Notes: generated from the letters alone by a model not told the origin. A stretch of 27,838 nucleotides of DNA from Acidimicrobiales bacterium (GCA_020439605.1 JAGQSI010000003.1:1-27838), one strand, 5' to 3'. Shown: positions 14,996-23,646, counted from the first letter of the stretch. Numbers and translations: made by a program.

Positions 14996-15610
14996 ATGGC
15001 AGATCAAGCGACATTCTCCGAGCAGGCCATGCCTCTCATGAATTCGCTCTACACGGCTGCGTTGCGAATGACCCGCAACCCCGCAGATGCCGAGGATTTG
15101 GTGCAGGAGACATACCTGCGGGCCTATCGCGGGTTTGGTGGGTTCCAAGAGGGCACCAACCTCAAGGCCTGGCTCTATCGAATCCTCACCAACACGTTCA
15201 TCAACTCGTATCGAGCCAAGCAGCGTCGCCCCGACGAGACAGACTTGGGTGAGGTTGAAGACCTTTATCTGTACCGCAGAATCGGTGGCCTCGAAGCGGC
15301 GCGCACCAGCCGTAGCGCCGAAGATGAACTCATGGACACCTTTAGCGAGGCCGAGGTCAAGAGCGCGTTGGAGGATCTTCCAGAGACCTTCAGAATGGCG
15401 GTTCTACTTGCCGATGTCGAAGGATTTTCCTACAAGGAGATCTCTGAGATTCTCGATGTTCCGGTCGGAACCGTGATGAGTCGACTGCATCGGGGAAGAA
15501 AGGCGCTCCAAAAGGGGTTGTACAACTATGCGCTCACGCACAACCTTGCCGAGCAAATCGAACAAGACCCAATACTTGACCCCGCTACCACCTCGGTAGG
15601 CGGGCGCTGA
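14996..15610 (+). CDS. ECF sigma factor of the SigR/SigH (redox-stress) type
   Basis: The 204-residue protein has region 2 ([20 protein letters not shown], about residues 22-41, then [18 protein letters not shown]) and region 4 ([20 protein letters not shown], then [20 protein letters not shown]), the helix-turn-helix for -35 recognition. Region 2 with a DLVQETY-R-A-[YF] core and the [18 protein letters not shown] block is that of SigR of Streptomyces and SigH of mycobacteria. Such factors direct transcription of thiol-redox genes when the anti-sigma factor is oxidised. The next gene, 9 bases downstream, is a zinc-binding anti-sigma factor. No Shine-Dalgarno is seen before ATG 14996. Confidence 0.9.
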   Translation: MADQATFSEQAMPLMNSLYTAALRMTRNPADAEDLVQETYLRAYRGFGGFQEGTNLKAWLYRILTNTFINSYRAKQRRPDETDLGEVEDLYLYRRIGGLEAARTSRSAEDELMDTFSEAEVKSALEDLPETFRMAVLLADVEGFSYKEISEILDVPVGTVMSRLHRGRKALQKGLYNYALTHNLAEQIEQDPILDPATTSVGGR

Positions 15611-15619
15611 CCAGGAACC

Positions 15620-15856
15620 ATGGCCGAAGACTGCAACGAGACCCTGCGGGAGCTTTACCTCTATCTAGACGAGGAACTCACCGAGGAAGTGCGAGATCAC
15701 ATCGCGCGCCACCTAGACGAGTGTTCGCCGTGTCTTGAGGCCTACGACTTCGAGGCAGAACTTCGTATCGTGGTGAAAAGTCGTTGCGTGGACTCAGTTC
15801 CTGAGGAACTGCGGGCCAGAATCTCTCGTGCATTGGACCGCGAGAAGAACCCTTGA
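15620..15856 (+). CDS. zinc-binding anti-sigma factor, RsrA/RshA type
   Basis: The 78-residue protein carries the ZAS motif H-x3-C-x2-C as His31, Cys35, Cys38 (RHLDECSPC), with an upstream Cys5 that is a candidate fourth ligand, as in RsrA. One more Cys is at 56. In characterised relatives zinc-bound, reduced protein holds the sigma factor; oxidation forms a disulfide, zinc leaves and the sigma factor is released. It follows the sigma gene by 9 bases, with CCAGGA upstream of the ATG as ribosome site. Confidence 0.88.
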   Translation: MAEDCNETLRELYLYLDEELTEEVRDHIARHLDECSPCLEAYDFEAELRIVVKSRCVDSVPEELRARISRALDREKNP

Positions 15857-15904
15857 TGCGCCAAACTTTCCAACCTGTGGCTCCACGGCCCTAGTATCTG
15901 AAAC

Positions 15905-16051
15905 ATGTCGCTCGCTGTAGAACATGTGTGGCACTTCTGGATTGCGGTCCCGCTCGCTGCGGGTGCGCTTCTGTTTGTTGTCGCCACCATCATCGGGTAC
16001 CTCCTCAAGGTGGTTCGCCCGCAGCACCCCACGCGCCGCCAGCAGGTCTGA
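15905..16051 (+). CDS. 48-residue single-pass membrane protein
   Basis: This short frame runs from ATG 15905 to TGA 16049-16051: a short polar start (MSLAVEHVWHFW), a hydrophobic segment of about 22 residues (IAVPLAAGALLFVVATIIGY) and a basic tail (KVVRPQHPTRRQQ). The layout predicts one membrane helix with the C-terminus inside. I do not recognise it; codon use is like the neighbours and it fits snugly between the anti-sigma gene and the metalloprotease gene (6 bases to its GTG). No clear ribosome site is seen. Confidence 0.6.
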   Translation: MSLAVEHVWHFWIAVPLAAGALLFVVATIIGYLLKVVRPQHPTRRQQV

Positions 16052-16057
16052 CCCCTA

Positions 16058-17122
16058 GTGGCAGCGGTCGATTGGTCGCTAGCTGAGAAGGTCGCGGTTC
16101 GAGCTGCAGGCACAGAACCTTTCGCGCAGTCTTACCACTACGGATCGCTTGCTTCGGATTTCGAAGAACTCACCGCTCTGGCTGAAGAGCAGGTTGCTGC
16201 ATGTACTGGCCTCCGTAGCGAAGCGGGCGCGGCGCGAGCCAGAGTCACCGACAGGCGAGGGTGGGTTCAGGCCAATGTGGCATCGTTTCAGCGGCTTTTG
16301 AGGCCGCTGACGGACCGACTCGAACAAAACCTGGCCCATAACCCGTTTGCTCCAGTGGCCACTCGGATCGCTGGGGCAGAAATGGGCGCGGTGCTCGGGT
16401 GGATGTCCACAAGGGTTCTCGGCCAATACGACCTGTTGGTCATCGAGGACGAAAACCCCGAAGATCAAGACATCGTGTATTACGTCGGGCCCAACATCAT
16501 TGGGCTGGAGAAGCGTTTCGCGTTTCCCCCTCGTGAGTTTCGTCACTGGTTGGCTCTGCACGAGGTGACCCACCGGGCACAGTTCACGGGGGTGCCGTGG
16601 ATGCGAGAGCATTTCCTGGGTCTTGTCTCGCAGACGGTCGAGACCGTGGATCCCGATCCCAAGCGAATCTTTGACGCTCTGGGGCGAGTGGCCACGGACC
16701 TTCGTTCCGGGCGTAACCCGCTAGATGATGGCGGGATCATGGCAGTGGTTGCGTCACCGCAACAGCGTGAGGTGCTCGATCAGGTGGCTGGGCTCATGAG
16801 CCTGCTCGAAGGTCATGGCGACATCACCATGGATCGTGCCGGAGCAGATCAGATCCCGAGCGCAGAACGCTTCGGTGCTGTGCTGCGCCAACGTCGTGAC
16901 CAGGTCAATCCCATCGCCAAGATGATCCAGAAGTTGATCGGCCTCGAAGCCAAGATGAAGCAGTACGAGCAGGGTGAACGTTTCATCGAGATGGTGGAGC
17001 GTGAGGGCGGAACCGAGTTGCTGGACAACGTCTGGCTGGACCCCACAAACCTGCCCTCCATTGCGGAGATCCGCGATCCCCAAACATGGATCACTCGCGT
17101 AGCGCCAACGGTCGCAGCCTGA
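16058..17122 (+). CDS. zincin-like metallopeptidase, DUF2342 family (F420-associated in some genomes)
   Basis: From GTG 16058 the protein is 354 residues. The signature HEVTHRAQFTGVPWMREHF (168-186) has the HExxH zinc motif; it is preceded by VYYVGPNIIGLEKRFAFPP, a conserved block of this family. Members are annotated as zinc-dependent metalloproteases or coenzyme F420 biosynthesis-associated proteins, and usually lie directly before tilS, as here (mycobacterial Rv3626c-Rv3625c). No signal peptide or membrane segment is seen, so it is probably cytoplasmic. The substrate is unknown. Its end overlaps tilS by 37 bases. Confidence 0.88.
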   Translation: MAAVDWSLAEKVAVRAAGTEPFAQSYHYGSLASDFEELTALAEEQVAACTGLRSEAGAARARVTDRRGWVQANVASFQRLLRPLTDRLEQNLAHNPFAPVATRIAGAEMGAVLGWMSTRVLGQYDLLVIEDENPEDQDIVYYVGPNIIGLEKRFAFPPREFRHWLALHEVTHRAQFTGVPWMREHFLGLVSQTVETVDPDPKRIFDALGRVATDLRSGRNPLDDGGIMAVVASPQQREVLDQVAGLMSLLEGHGDITMDRAGADQIPSAERFGAVLRQRRDQVNPIAKMIQKLIGLEAKMKQYEQGERFIEMVEREGGTELLDNVWLDPTNLPSIAEIRDPQTWITRVAPTVAA

Positions 17123-18051
17123 CATCGGGACCCGCGTTGCAACCGAACAACGCGTTCGTGGCCCGCACCCTTGAACGGTGCAATTTTCCCGCAGAGGGAA
17201 CAGAGGTGGATCTGGCTGTTTCGGGCGGTGCTGATTCTCTAGCTCTGATGGTGCTGGCGGTGGCAGCGGGATGCATGGTCACCGCGCACCATGTGGATCA
17301 CGGGTTGCGTCCGGGATCTGATCGCGAAGCAGATCTGGTAGCGGAGGTCTCGGAACTGCTTGGCACGAAGTTCCGGTCTTGGAAAGTGGATGTGGGCGAG
17401 GGCCCAGATCTTGAAGCCCGAGCCCGTAAAGCCCGTTTTGAAGTGCTGCCCGTAGGTGTGTTTACCGGTCACACAGCCGATGACCGTGCCGAAACCATCT
17501 TATTGAATCTGATGCGAGGCTCGGGCCCTACCGGAGCGGTGGGGATCTCACGCAGTCCCAGGCGCCCGCTGCTCGATCTGCGCCGAAAGGACACAGAGGC
17601 GCTGTGCGATGCAGTTGGTCTTGTGCCATTCGAGGACCCGTCCAACCGTGACCCCAGGTTTCGTCGCAACCGGGTGCGCCATGAGGTGTTGCCTCTGCTC
17701 AGCAACATCGCGGACCGAGACGTTGTCCCGATCCTGATCCGCCAGGCAGACCTGTTCTCCGAGATCGATTCCGCCATCGCTAGTGCCGCTTCGGAACTGG
17801 ATCCCACATCGGCCAAAGCCCTTGCACAGGCGCCCAAAGCTGTTGCTGGTACAGCGGTGAGGCTCTGGTTGGTGTCAAGTGGTGTAGGCGACGGTTACAC
17901 CTTGGATGGTGCTTCGATCGAGCGGGTCCTAGAGGTGGCCCGAGGTCTGCACAAAGCAACCGAAGTGGCCGGTGGATGGCGAGTGTCTCGAACCCAAGGG
18001 CGACTTAGGGTGTCACCCCCGAGTTCGTGGCAGGATGGCGCCCATGACTGA
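17086..18051 (+). CDS. tilS: tRNA(Ile)-lysidine synthase
   Basis: TilS ligates lysine to C34 of the CAU-anticodon tRNA(Ile), changing its decoding from AUG to AUA. The ATP PP-loop is SGGADS (residues 46-51, in VDLAVSGGADSLALMVLA); GHTADDRAETILLNLMRGSG and NRDPRFRRNRVRHEVLPLL are the conserved catalytic and tRNA-binding blocks. The 321-residue length fits the short actinobacterial form with a reduced C-terminal part. ATG 17086 makes a 37-base overlap with the upstream gene; a later GTG at 17158 would remove the overlap but I see no better ribosome site for it. The stop overlaps the hpt start. Confidence 0.92.
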   Translation: MDHSRSANGRSLTSGPALQPNNAFVARTLERCNFPAEGTEVDLAVSGGADSLALMVLAVAAGCMVTAHHVDHGLRPGSDREADLVAEVSELLGTKFRSWKVDVGEGPDLEARARKARFEVLPVGVFTGHTADDRAETILLNLMRGSGPTGAVGISRSPRRPLLDLRRKDTEALCDAVGLVPFEDPSNRDPRFRRNRVRHEVLPLLSNIADRDVVPILIRQADLFSEIDSAIASAASELDPTSAKALAQAPKAVAGTAVRLWLVSSGVGDGYTLDGASIERVLEVARGLHKATEVAGGWRVSRTQGRLRVSPPSSWQDGAHD

Positions 18052-18595
18052 GCTGAGCAGTGGGTACGAGAGCGACCCGCACCTAGGCCCTGTAGTCGTA
18101 AGTGCAGAACAACTGCAGTCTCGTGTCAAAGAGTTGGGCGCCCAGATCGCACGTGACTACGCCGGTGAGAGACCGCTGCTCGTGTGTGTTCTCAAGGGCG
18201 CAATCATGTTCATGGCAGATCTGTCCCGAGCCATCGACCTGCCAGTCGACTTCGACTTCATGGCGGTGTCCTCATATGGCAACGCCACCCGTTCAAGTGG
18301 TGTGGTGCGAATCGTCAAGGACCTCGATATCGACCTGACGGGACGTCACGTCATCATCGTCGAAGACATCATCGACTCGGGGTTGACGCTCGCCTACATG
18401 CGAAAGAACCTTCTGGCACGAGAACCAGCGAGTCTTGAGGTCTGTGCGCTGTTGCTTCGTGAAGGACTTCAGACCAAGGACCCTGACCTTCGATATGTAG
18501 GGTTCTCCATTCCGCCAGCGTTTGTGGTCGGTTATGGCCTAGATGTTGCAGATCGGTACCGCAACCTTCCCTACGTGGCTGAATACCGCGAGTAG
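18044..18595 (+). CDS. hpt: hypoxanthine(-guanine) phosphoribosyltransferase
   Basis: The 183-residue enzyme salvages hypoxanthine and guanine with PRPP. The PRPP loop is VIIVEDIIDSGLTL (about residues 105-118); LKGAIMFMADL and DFMAVSSYG are conserved blocks, and FVVGYGLD near the C-terminus is the base-binding end. ATG 18044 is preferred because it gives the usual family length and has GGCAGG 9 bases upstream; ATG 18035 is possible. It overlaps the tilS stop by 8 bases, the same neighbour order as mycobacterial tilS-hpt. ftsH, which follows hpt in mycobacteria, is not here. Confidence 0.92.
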   Translation: MTELSSGYESDPHLGPVVVSAEQLQSRVKELGAQIARDYAGERPLLVCVLKGAIMFMADLSRAIDLPVDFDFMAVSSYGNATRSSGVVRIVKDLDIDLTGRHVIIVEDIIDSGLTLAYMRKNLLAREPASLEVCALLLREGLQTKDPDLRYVGFSIPPAFVVGYGLDVADRYRNLPYVAEYRE

Positions 18596-18619
18596 ACCCA
18601 CGCACTAGCGTCGCTGTTC

Positions 18620-19201
18620 ATGTCACTAATGCGCAGGCTTGCGATGGTCGGTTTTGCCGCGGTGTTGATCGTCGGGGCAACTGGCTGCGGTAAGGACGAA
18701 AAGAAGGCTGAGCAGAGCGATCGACCGCCGGTCAGCTTCGTGGACCCACCGGAAGGATCCATGAAACTCGGGCTGTGTCTCAGCTACCCGATCGCAGACA
18801 TCAAGGAATTGATGGGAGGCAACCAGTACTTCAAACGTCTCATGCCAACTGCCATAGGTCAGGAAGGTGACGACGTCACCGGTGAGTCGTGTGCGTGGGA
18901 AAGAACTGACCCAAATGGGGCGACCAGCAATCTGCGCATTGAGGTCCGGGACTTCGGCGAGGACACCGCTGGGCTCGAGAAATGGTTTGCAGATCTCAAA
19001 TCACAGGCCAAGGGATTCACGGCGATCGACGGGCTCGGCGACGATGCCTTCTCCGTGGTGATTGGCGAATCGCTGGTCCTGCAGGCTCGCTCCGGTCAAT
19101 ACCTGCTCACCGCTTCGAGCCAGGGCTCGGGAGGTCTTGCAGCACTCAGCGTTGAACAACTCACAGAACTGGCATTCAAGGGAATAGGGGCTTTGCCGTG
19201 A
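18620..19201 (+). CDS. lipoprotein, DUF3558-like
   Basis: The 193-residue protein has a basic start (MSLMRRL), a hydrophobic segment and the lipobox VGATGC with Cys23. The mature part has a Cys pair ([16 protein letters not shown] and ESCAWER) and GDDAFSV, features reminiscent of DUF3558 lipoproteins of actinobacteria, but I am not sure of the family. It should sit on the outer face of the membrane. Its TGA overlaps the folE GTG by 4 bases (GTGA at 19198-19201), so it is likely co-translated with folate genes although no functional link is evident. Confidence 0.75.
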   Translation: MSLMRRLAMVGFAAVLIVGATGCGKDEKKAEQSDRPPVSFVDPPEGSMKLGLCLSYPIADIKELMGGNQYFKRLMPTAIGQEGDDVTGESCAWERTDPNGATSNLRIEVRDFGEDTAGLEKWFADLKSQAKGFTAIDGLGDDAFSVVIGESLVLQARSGQYLLTASSQGSGGLAALSVEQLTELAFKGIGALP

Positions 19202-19767
19202 GCGAGGTAGATCAGCCAAGAATCGAAGCAGCAGTACGCGAGATCCTTGCTGCGATTGGTGAGAACCCAGATCGAGATGGGCTTGTCGAGACGCCGGGTC
19301 GGGTGGCTCGCATGTACGCCGAGATCTGTTCGGGGCTTCACGACGATCCCAAGAATCATCTCAAGACGGTGTTCGAAGCAGATCACGACGAGATGGTCAT
19401 GGTTCGAGACATCCCGTTGTATTCGCTGTGTGAACACCATCTAGCGCCGTTCTTCGGTAAAGCCCACGTGGCCTACATCCCTAACGTGGATGGTCGTGTC
19501 ATCGGCCTGTCCAAATTTGCTCGTCTCGTTGACGGCTTTGCTAGACGGCCTCAGGTTCAAGAACGCCTGACCAGCCAGATCGCAGATGCGATGCAGTCCA
19601 GCCTTGACCCACGAGGGGTGATGGTCGTGATCGAAGCAGAGCATCTGTGCATGTCAATGCGTGGGGTGAAGCGTGCCGGCTCCACCACCGTGACATCTGC
19701 GGTTCGTGGGCTCTTTCGCACAAACGTGGCCACACGAGAAGAGGCAATGCGCTTCATACAGCGTTGA
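19198..19767 (+). CDS. folE: GTP cyclohydrolase I
   Basis: FolE converts GTP to dihydroneopterin triphosphate, the first step to tetrahydrofolate. The zinc ligands are present as Cys78 and His81 in [20 protein letters not shown] and Cys151 in [31 protein letters not shown] and [20 protein letters not shown] are further family blocks. The 189-residue length is normal. The GTG start overlaps the stop of the lipoprotein gene. It heads the folate run folE-folP-(phosphatase-fold)-folB-folK. Confidence 0.96.
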   Translation: MSEVDQPRIEAAVREILAAIGENPDRDGLVETPGRVARMYAEICSGLHDDPKNHLKTVFEADHDEMVMVRDIPLYSLCEHHLAPFFGKAHVAYIPNVDGRVIGLSKFARLVDGFARRPQVQERLTSQIADAMQSSLDPRGVMVVIEAEHLCMSMRGVKRAGSTTVTSAVRGLFRTNVATREEAMRFIQR

Positions 19768-19825
19768 ACCAGCCGGCATCTCAGCCCGTCTGAAGGCCCC
19801 GGGCGTAGCTCCCAAGGGCCTCGAT

Positions 19826-20704
19826 TTGACGGCCTCGGTAGGCTGTAGCCCCGTGCGACCGCTGGTCATGGGCATAGTGAACACAACGCCCGACTCATTT
19901 TCTGATGGAGGAGCCTTTCTCCACCACGATGATGCTGTCGCGCACGGGTTCAAACTGGTTGCCCAGGGAGCGGACATTGTGGATGTAGGTGGGGAATCCA
20001 CTCGTCCCGGCGCCAGTGAGGTAGGGCTGCAAGAAGAACTCGATCGGGTGATTCCGGTGGTGCGCGAACTCGCTTCGGCTACACGGGTATCGGTGGATAC
20101 CACCAAGGCCGAAGTGGCACGACAAGCGGCTGCAGCAGGCGCCACGATCTTGAACGATGTGAGTGCGTCTCTCGCAGAGGTAGCAGCGCAATGCGATCTC
20201 GGTTGGGTGGCTATGCACATGCAGGGCAAGCCACGCACCATGCAGATCGACCCCAGCTATCAAGACGTGGTGGCAGAGGTGACTGCGTACCTGGCCGAGC
20301 GGGCTGCTTTCGCCGAGAGTCTTGGAATATCTGAGGTCTGGATAGATCCGGGAATCGGCTTTGGTAAGACAGCGCAACACAACTGGGACCTGCTTCGGGC
20401 ACTTCCCGCTCTGTGCGAACTCGGCTTTCCAGTGGCGGTCGGAACGAGTCGTAAACGTTTCTTGGCCGAGGTACTTGCCTCGGTAGACGACAACGGAGAA
20501 ACGATCGAACCAGAACCGGGTGACCGGTTGGAGGGTTCGGTAGCAACGGCGCTGTTGGCAGCAGAGGCCGGCGTATCGATGTTGCGAGTGCATGACGTGG
20601 GCGCCACGGTGGCTGCGTTGGCGGTACTCAACAAATTGAACGAAGACAACGAGGCGACCACGTCGGTCGACCGAGAGACAATGGAGACAGTGAAGTGGCA
20701 GTGA
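19826..20704 (+). CDS. folP: dihydropteroate synthase
   Basis: FolP joins p-aminobenzoate to the pterin diphosphate and is the sulfonamide target. Family motifs are PLVMGIVNTTPDSFSDGG at the N-terminus, DIVDVGGESTRPGA, RVSVDTTKAEVARQA, ILNDVSAS, WIDPGIGFGKTAQHNWDLL and VGTSRKRFL. The frame is open further upstream inside folE, but TTG 19826 is preferred: AAGGG (19814-19818) lies 7 bases before it and no overlap with folE results. GTG 19853, nine codons later, is the alternative and also gives a normal length. Its stop overlaps the start of the next gene. Confidence 0.93.
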   Translation: MTASVGCSPVRPLVMGIVNTTPDSFSDGGAFLHHDDAVAHGFKLVAQGADIVDVGGESTRPGASEVGLQEELDRVIPVVRELASATRVSVDTTKAEVARQAAAAGATILNDVSASLAEVAAQCDLGWVAMHMQGKPRTMQIDPSYQDVVAEVTAYLAERAAFAESLGISEVWIDPGIGFGKTAQHNWDLLRALPALCELGFPVAVGTSRKRFLAEVLASVDDNGETIEPEPGDRLEGSVATALLAAEAGVSMLRVHDVGATVAALAVLNKLNEDNEATTSVDRETMETVKWQ

Positions 20705-21210
20705 AGGGAAAGTGGGCGCAAGGTATCGAGCCCCGCAACTTCCGATGGGTCATCAAGGACCGCCTAGCAGTGTGTGAGCGCCCCGGTGGTTACGGAGCCA
20801 ACCATCGCCGGGTGCGTCGTCAAGAGGAGATCATCTGGGTTCGTGAACAAGGTTTCGCCCCGGTGATCTCGATCATTGCGTCGCCCGCCAACCTTCACAA
20901 CTATGACGAACTCAACCTCCCGTGGCAGCACCGTCCATTCGGCAACCATGACGACCCTGAGCTCTACATGTCGGTGTTCTATCCCGAACTGCGTGCGCTG
21001 CTGGCCAAGCCAGAACTGAAGATTCTCATTCATGGCGAAGAGGTGGGCGACCGGATTTCCGGGCTGATCGCTGGCTACATCATCTGGTCAGGTCTCGTCC
21101 CTGAGGGACCGAAGGCCATTTCCTTGACAGAACGTCTCCTGCAGCGCCAACTCGGACCGCCAGCTCGTGAGATGGTTGCTCTGGCGCTCGCCAACGCCGC
21201 CCGTGACTGA
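20695..21210 (+). CDS. dual-specificity-phosphatase-fold protein lacking the catalytic Cys
   Basis: The 171-residue protein resembles small tyrosine/dual-specificity phosphatases in layout: NFRWVIKDRLAVCERPGGYG at the N-terminus, EEIIWVREQGFAPVISIIAS (a strand-helix-strand leading to the fold), a WxHRPFG segment, and a would-be P-loop ILIHGEEVGDRISGLIAGY (109-127). In active enzymes that loop is H-C-x5-R; here it is His113, Gly114, then Arg120, so the nucleophilic Cys is replaced by Gly. It is probably inactive as a phosphatase or uses another chemistry. It lies between folP (10-base overlap) and folB (8-base overlap), where a dihydroneopterin triphosphate- or phosphate-releasing step is unassigned in many bacteria. 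That role is only a suggestion. GTG 20695 is used; GTG 20701 is possible. Confidence 0.65.
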   Translation: MAVKGKWAQGIEPRNFRWVIKDRLAVCERPGGYGANHRRVRRQEEIIWVREQGFAPVISIIASPANLHNYDELNLPWQHRPFGNHDDPELYMSVFYPELRALLAKPELKILIHGEEVGDRISGLIAGYIIWSGLVPEGPKAISLTERLLQRQLGPPAREMVALALANAARD

Positions 21211-21565
21211 TCTGATCGAACTTCGCGGTTTGCGCCTTGTAGGTATCTGCGGGGCATTACCCGAAGAACGCGATCGCGCTCAGCCGCTGGAGATAGATCT
21301 CGATATCGAGGTTGACCTCTCACCGTCGGGTGTGAGCGACGATCTGGGAGACACCATCGACTACGGAGCTGTGTGCGACGTGGTAGCTGGGATTGTCGAA
21401 ACCGGGAGCCCGCAGCTTCTCGAACGCCTTGCCCATCAGATCGCCCGATCGGTTCTAGGTCTTGATGCACGTGCACAAGCAGTGAGCGTGGCTGTTCGCA
21501 AATTGAGGCCTCCGGTGCCCCACGCCTTGGAGAGTTCAGGCGTTCGGATTCGTCGCTCGAGATGA
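21203..21565 (+). CDS. folB: dihydroneopterin aldolase
   Basis: FolB cleaves dihydroneopterin to 6-hydroxymethyl-dihydropterin. The 120-residue protein starts at GTG 21203 (ELRGLRLVGICGALPEER), shows LEIDLDIEVDL, then DTIDYGAV, and LLERLAHQIARSVL with the conserved Glu of the active site. AVRKLRPPVPHALESSGVRI near the C-terminus holds the catalytic Lys. The start overlaps the previous gene by 8 bases and the stop overlaps folK (ATGA). Confidence 0.92.
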   Translation: MTDLIELRGLRLVGICGALPEERDRAQPLEIDLDIEVDLSPSGVSDDLGDTIDYGAVCDVVAGIVETGSPQLLERLAHQIARSVLGLDARAQAVSVAVRKLRPPVPHALESSGVRIRRSR

Positions 21566-22038
21566 CCCGGGCGTTTTTATCCTTGGGGTCAAACCTGGGG
21601 GACCGTCAACAGTTCCTGTCCGAAGCTGTTGGTTCATTGGGTTCGAGCGTCAAAGCTGTTTCCCCCGTCTATGAGACAGATCCGGTTGGTGGTCCGACCC
21701 AAGGCCTGTTTCTCAACCTGATTGTGGAACTTGACACCTCGCTGTCTCCTCGAGAGTTGTTGGCGGTTTGTCATCGCCTCGAATCTGGAGCGGAAAGGGT
21801 TCGTACCGAGCGTTGGGGTCCGAGAACCCTTGACGTGGACATCATCTGGATGGATGGTGTGCAGATGGCAGAACCGGATCTTGAGGTGCCACACCCAAGA
21901 TGGCAGGAAAGGGCCTTTGTGCTTCGGCCTTTGGCCGATCTGGCCCCAGAACTGGTGGATGGCGACGTATTGGCCAGATCACAAGGCCAGGTCAGAACCT
22001 TTGGTCACCTTCCTGGCTGGGAACCTGCTTCGCAGTGA
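21562..22038 (+). CDS. folK: 2-amino-4-hydroxy-6-hydroxymethyldihydropteridine diphosphokinase
   Basis: FolK transfers diphosphate from ATP to the hydroxymethyl pterin that FolP then uses. The 158-residue protein has AFLSLGSNLGDR, PVYETDPVGGPTQGLFLNLI and RTERWGPRTLDVDIIWMDG, with the two magnesium-binding Asp at 91 and 93, and VPHPRWQERAFVLRPLADL. Length is normal. It overlaps folB by 4 bases at the start and the following Rossmann gene by 4 bases at the stop. Confidence 0.94.
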   Translation: MTRAFLSLGSNLGDRQQFLSEAVGSLGSSVKAVSPVYETDPVGGPTQGLFLNLIVELDTSLSPRELLAVCHRLESGAERVRTERWGPRTLDVDIIWMDGVQMAEPDLEVPHPRWQERAFVLRPLADLAPELVDGDVLARSQGQVRTFGHLPGWEPASQ

Positions 22039-22787
22039 GTCTTCCCCCTCGTATCCGTCTGATCGGCAAAGGCCGAGCCGCTATGTCTTTGGCCCGCGCC
22101 CTGGACCGTGCTGGCTGGCAGATCATGGGACTGCTGGGCAGAACTGATGACTTTGCAAGCGCAGGTGCCGGGACAGATCTGCTGGTTCTGGCGGTGCCGG
22201 ATTCGGCGATCGCGACGGTGGCCGAGATGGTGGAGCCCGGCGATGCGGTAGTGGCGCACATGTCGGGCTCACTGGGCCTAGATGTTTTGTCACCGCACGC
22301 ACGCCGTGGTGGGGTGCATCCTCTGGTGGCTCTACCCAACGCTGAAGTAGGGGCCAGCCGCCTGGTAGGCGCATGGTTTGGCGTTTGTGGAGATCCGATG
22401 ATGGCGAGGGTTGTCTCTGATCTTGGTGGACAGTCCTTTGAGGTGAGCGATGAACAACGCGCTGCATATCACGCAGCGGCAGTGGTTGCCTCCAACCATT
22501 TGGTGGCACTCATGGGTCAGGTTGAGAGGATCGCTGAGGGCGTCGGGGTGCCTGCGCAGGCGTATGTACAACTAGCTGCCGGTGCCTTGGACAACGTGGC
22601 TGCGCTAGGGCCCGCAGATGCACTGACTGGCCCTGCTGCTCGTGGAGACTGGGAAACGCTGGTTAGACACCTACATGCGATAGATCCATCGGAGCGGCCC
22701 GCTTACCTGGCGTTGGCCGATGCGGCTCGGCGCCTCGTGGACGGTGGATCGCTGCCGGCCGAGGTGAAGGATCTCTTCAATGGTTGA
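22035..22787 (+). CDS. DUF2520-type Rossmann-fold protein (oxidoreductase-like)
   Basis: The start is GTG 22035, overlapping the folK TGA; the open frame upstream is antisense-free but lies in folK. The 250-residue protein begins with a nucleotide-binding strand-loop (RIRLIGKGRAAMSLARAL), shows LLVLAVPDSAIATVAEMV and VAHMSGSLGLDVLSP, then GVHPLVALPN. It ends in an all-helical domain (YHAAAVVASNHLVALMGQ, then AAGALDNVAALGPADALTGP) like that of ketopantoate- and pyrroline-reductase-like proteins. Proteins of this DUF2520 type often precede panC in actinobacteria, so a link with pantothenate synthesis is likely; the reaction is unproven. It overlaps panC by 8 bases. Confidence 0.82.
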   Translation: MSLPPRIRLIGKGRAAMSLARALDRAGWQIMGLLGRTDDFASAGAGTDLLVLAVPDSAIATVAEMVEPGDAVVAHMSGSLGLDVLSPHARRGGVHPLVALPNAEVGASRLVGAWFGVCGDPMMARVVSDLGGQSFEVSDEQRAAYHAAAVVASNHLVALMGQVERIAEGVGVPAQAYVQLAAGALDNVAALGPADALTGPAARGDWETLVRHLHAIDPSERPAYLALADAARRLVDGGSLPAEVKDLFNG

Positions 22788-23646
22788 TGTGCATCGTAGT
22801 ATCGATGGATTTCGTTCGACGCTGGACAGCCTGAGGCGCGAAGGGGCCACCGTTGGGTTCGTGCCCACCATGGGCTACTTGCACGAGGGTCACGCATCGC
22901 TCATGAGAGCGGCTCGGCGCGATTGCGATGTGGCAGTGGCCAGCATCTTTGTGAACCCTTTGCAGTTCGCTGCGAGCGAGGACCTGTCCACCTATCCACG
23001 AGACATCGATCGCGACCTAGACGTTTGCTCAGGAGCAGGGATATCTCATGTCCTTCACCCAAGCGTGGAGGAGATGTATCCCGGGGGGCCGGTATTGACC
23101 TCGGTGTCGGTCTCGAAGATCACCGAACGTTTCGAAGGCGCGAGTAGACCCACCCACTTCTCAGGGGTGGCCACAGTTGTTGCCAAGCTGTTTTCGATAG
23201 TTGGGCCCTGTCGTAGCTATTTCGGTGAGAAGGACTTCCAGCAACTAGCTGTGGTACGACGAATGGCCAGGGACCTGTCCATGCCGGTCGAGGTGATTGG
23301 GTGTCCGATTGTTCGTGAACCCGATGGCTTGGCCATGTCGAGTCGCAACGTCTATCTAGACGCAGCCCAACGCGACGCTGCCCCTGTTCTGTACCGGTCG
23401 CTTCAAAGGGCTGCATCACTCGCATCGACTGGTGTGCTCACATCAAGTGATGCGCCAAGCGTGAATGAAGTTGAGTCTGTAGTGGCAGATGCCATCGCAG
23501 CGGTGCCCGAAGCCGAGCTTGACTATGTGGCGTTGGTTGATGCTCTGACGCTCGAGCCGGCCCATGCGGTGGGTGGGTCACAGCGCTTGTTGGTTGCAGC
23601 ACGCTTCGGATCAACACGCCTTCTCGACAACATCGCCGTGGGCTGA
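22780..23646 (+). CDS. panC: pantothenate synthetase (pantoate--beta-alanine ligase)
   Basis: PanC joins pantoate and beta-alanine through a pantoyl-adenylate. The 288-residue protein has PTMGYLHEGHASLMRAA (residues 29-45, with HxGH variant HEGH), SIFVNPLQF, PTHFSGVATVVAKLF, YFGEKDFQQLAVVRRMA and REPDGLAMSSRNVYL. The last block includes the KMSKS-equivalent. The start overlaps the DUF2520 gene by 8 bases. The product feeds CoA synthesis; coaX lies at the right edge of the window, and panD, which makes the beta-alanine, follows. Confidence 0.95.
   Translation: MVDVHRSIDGFRSTLDSLRREGATVGFVPTMGYLHEGHASLMRAARRDCDVAVASIFVNPLQFAASEDLSTYPRDIDRDLDVCSGAGISHVLHPSVEEMYPGGPVLTSVSVSKITERFEGASRPTHFSGVATVVAKLFSIVGPCRSYFGEKDFQQLAVVRRMARDLSMPVEVIGCPIVREPDGLAMSSRNVYLDAAQRDAAPVLYRSLQRAASLASTGVLTSSDAPSVNEVESVVADAIAAVPEAELDYVALVDALTLEPAHAVGGSQRLLVAARFGSTRLLDNIAVG

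Noticed and set aside
17972..18043. Longer hpt start at 17972
   Set aside because: It lies deep in tilS and the extra residues do not look like HPRT; ATG 18044 gives the normal N-terminus.
19706..19825. Upstream ATG 19706 for folP
   Set aside because: It would overlap folE by 62 bases and add residues not typical of the family; TTG 19826 has a well-spaced ribosome site.
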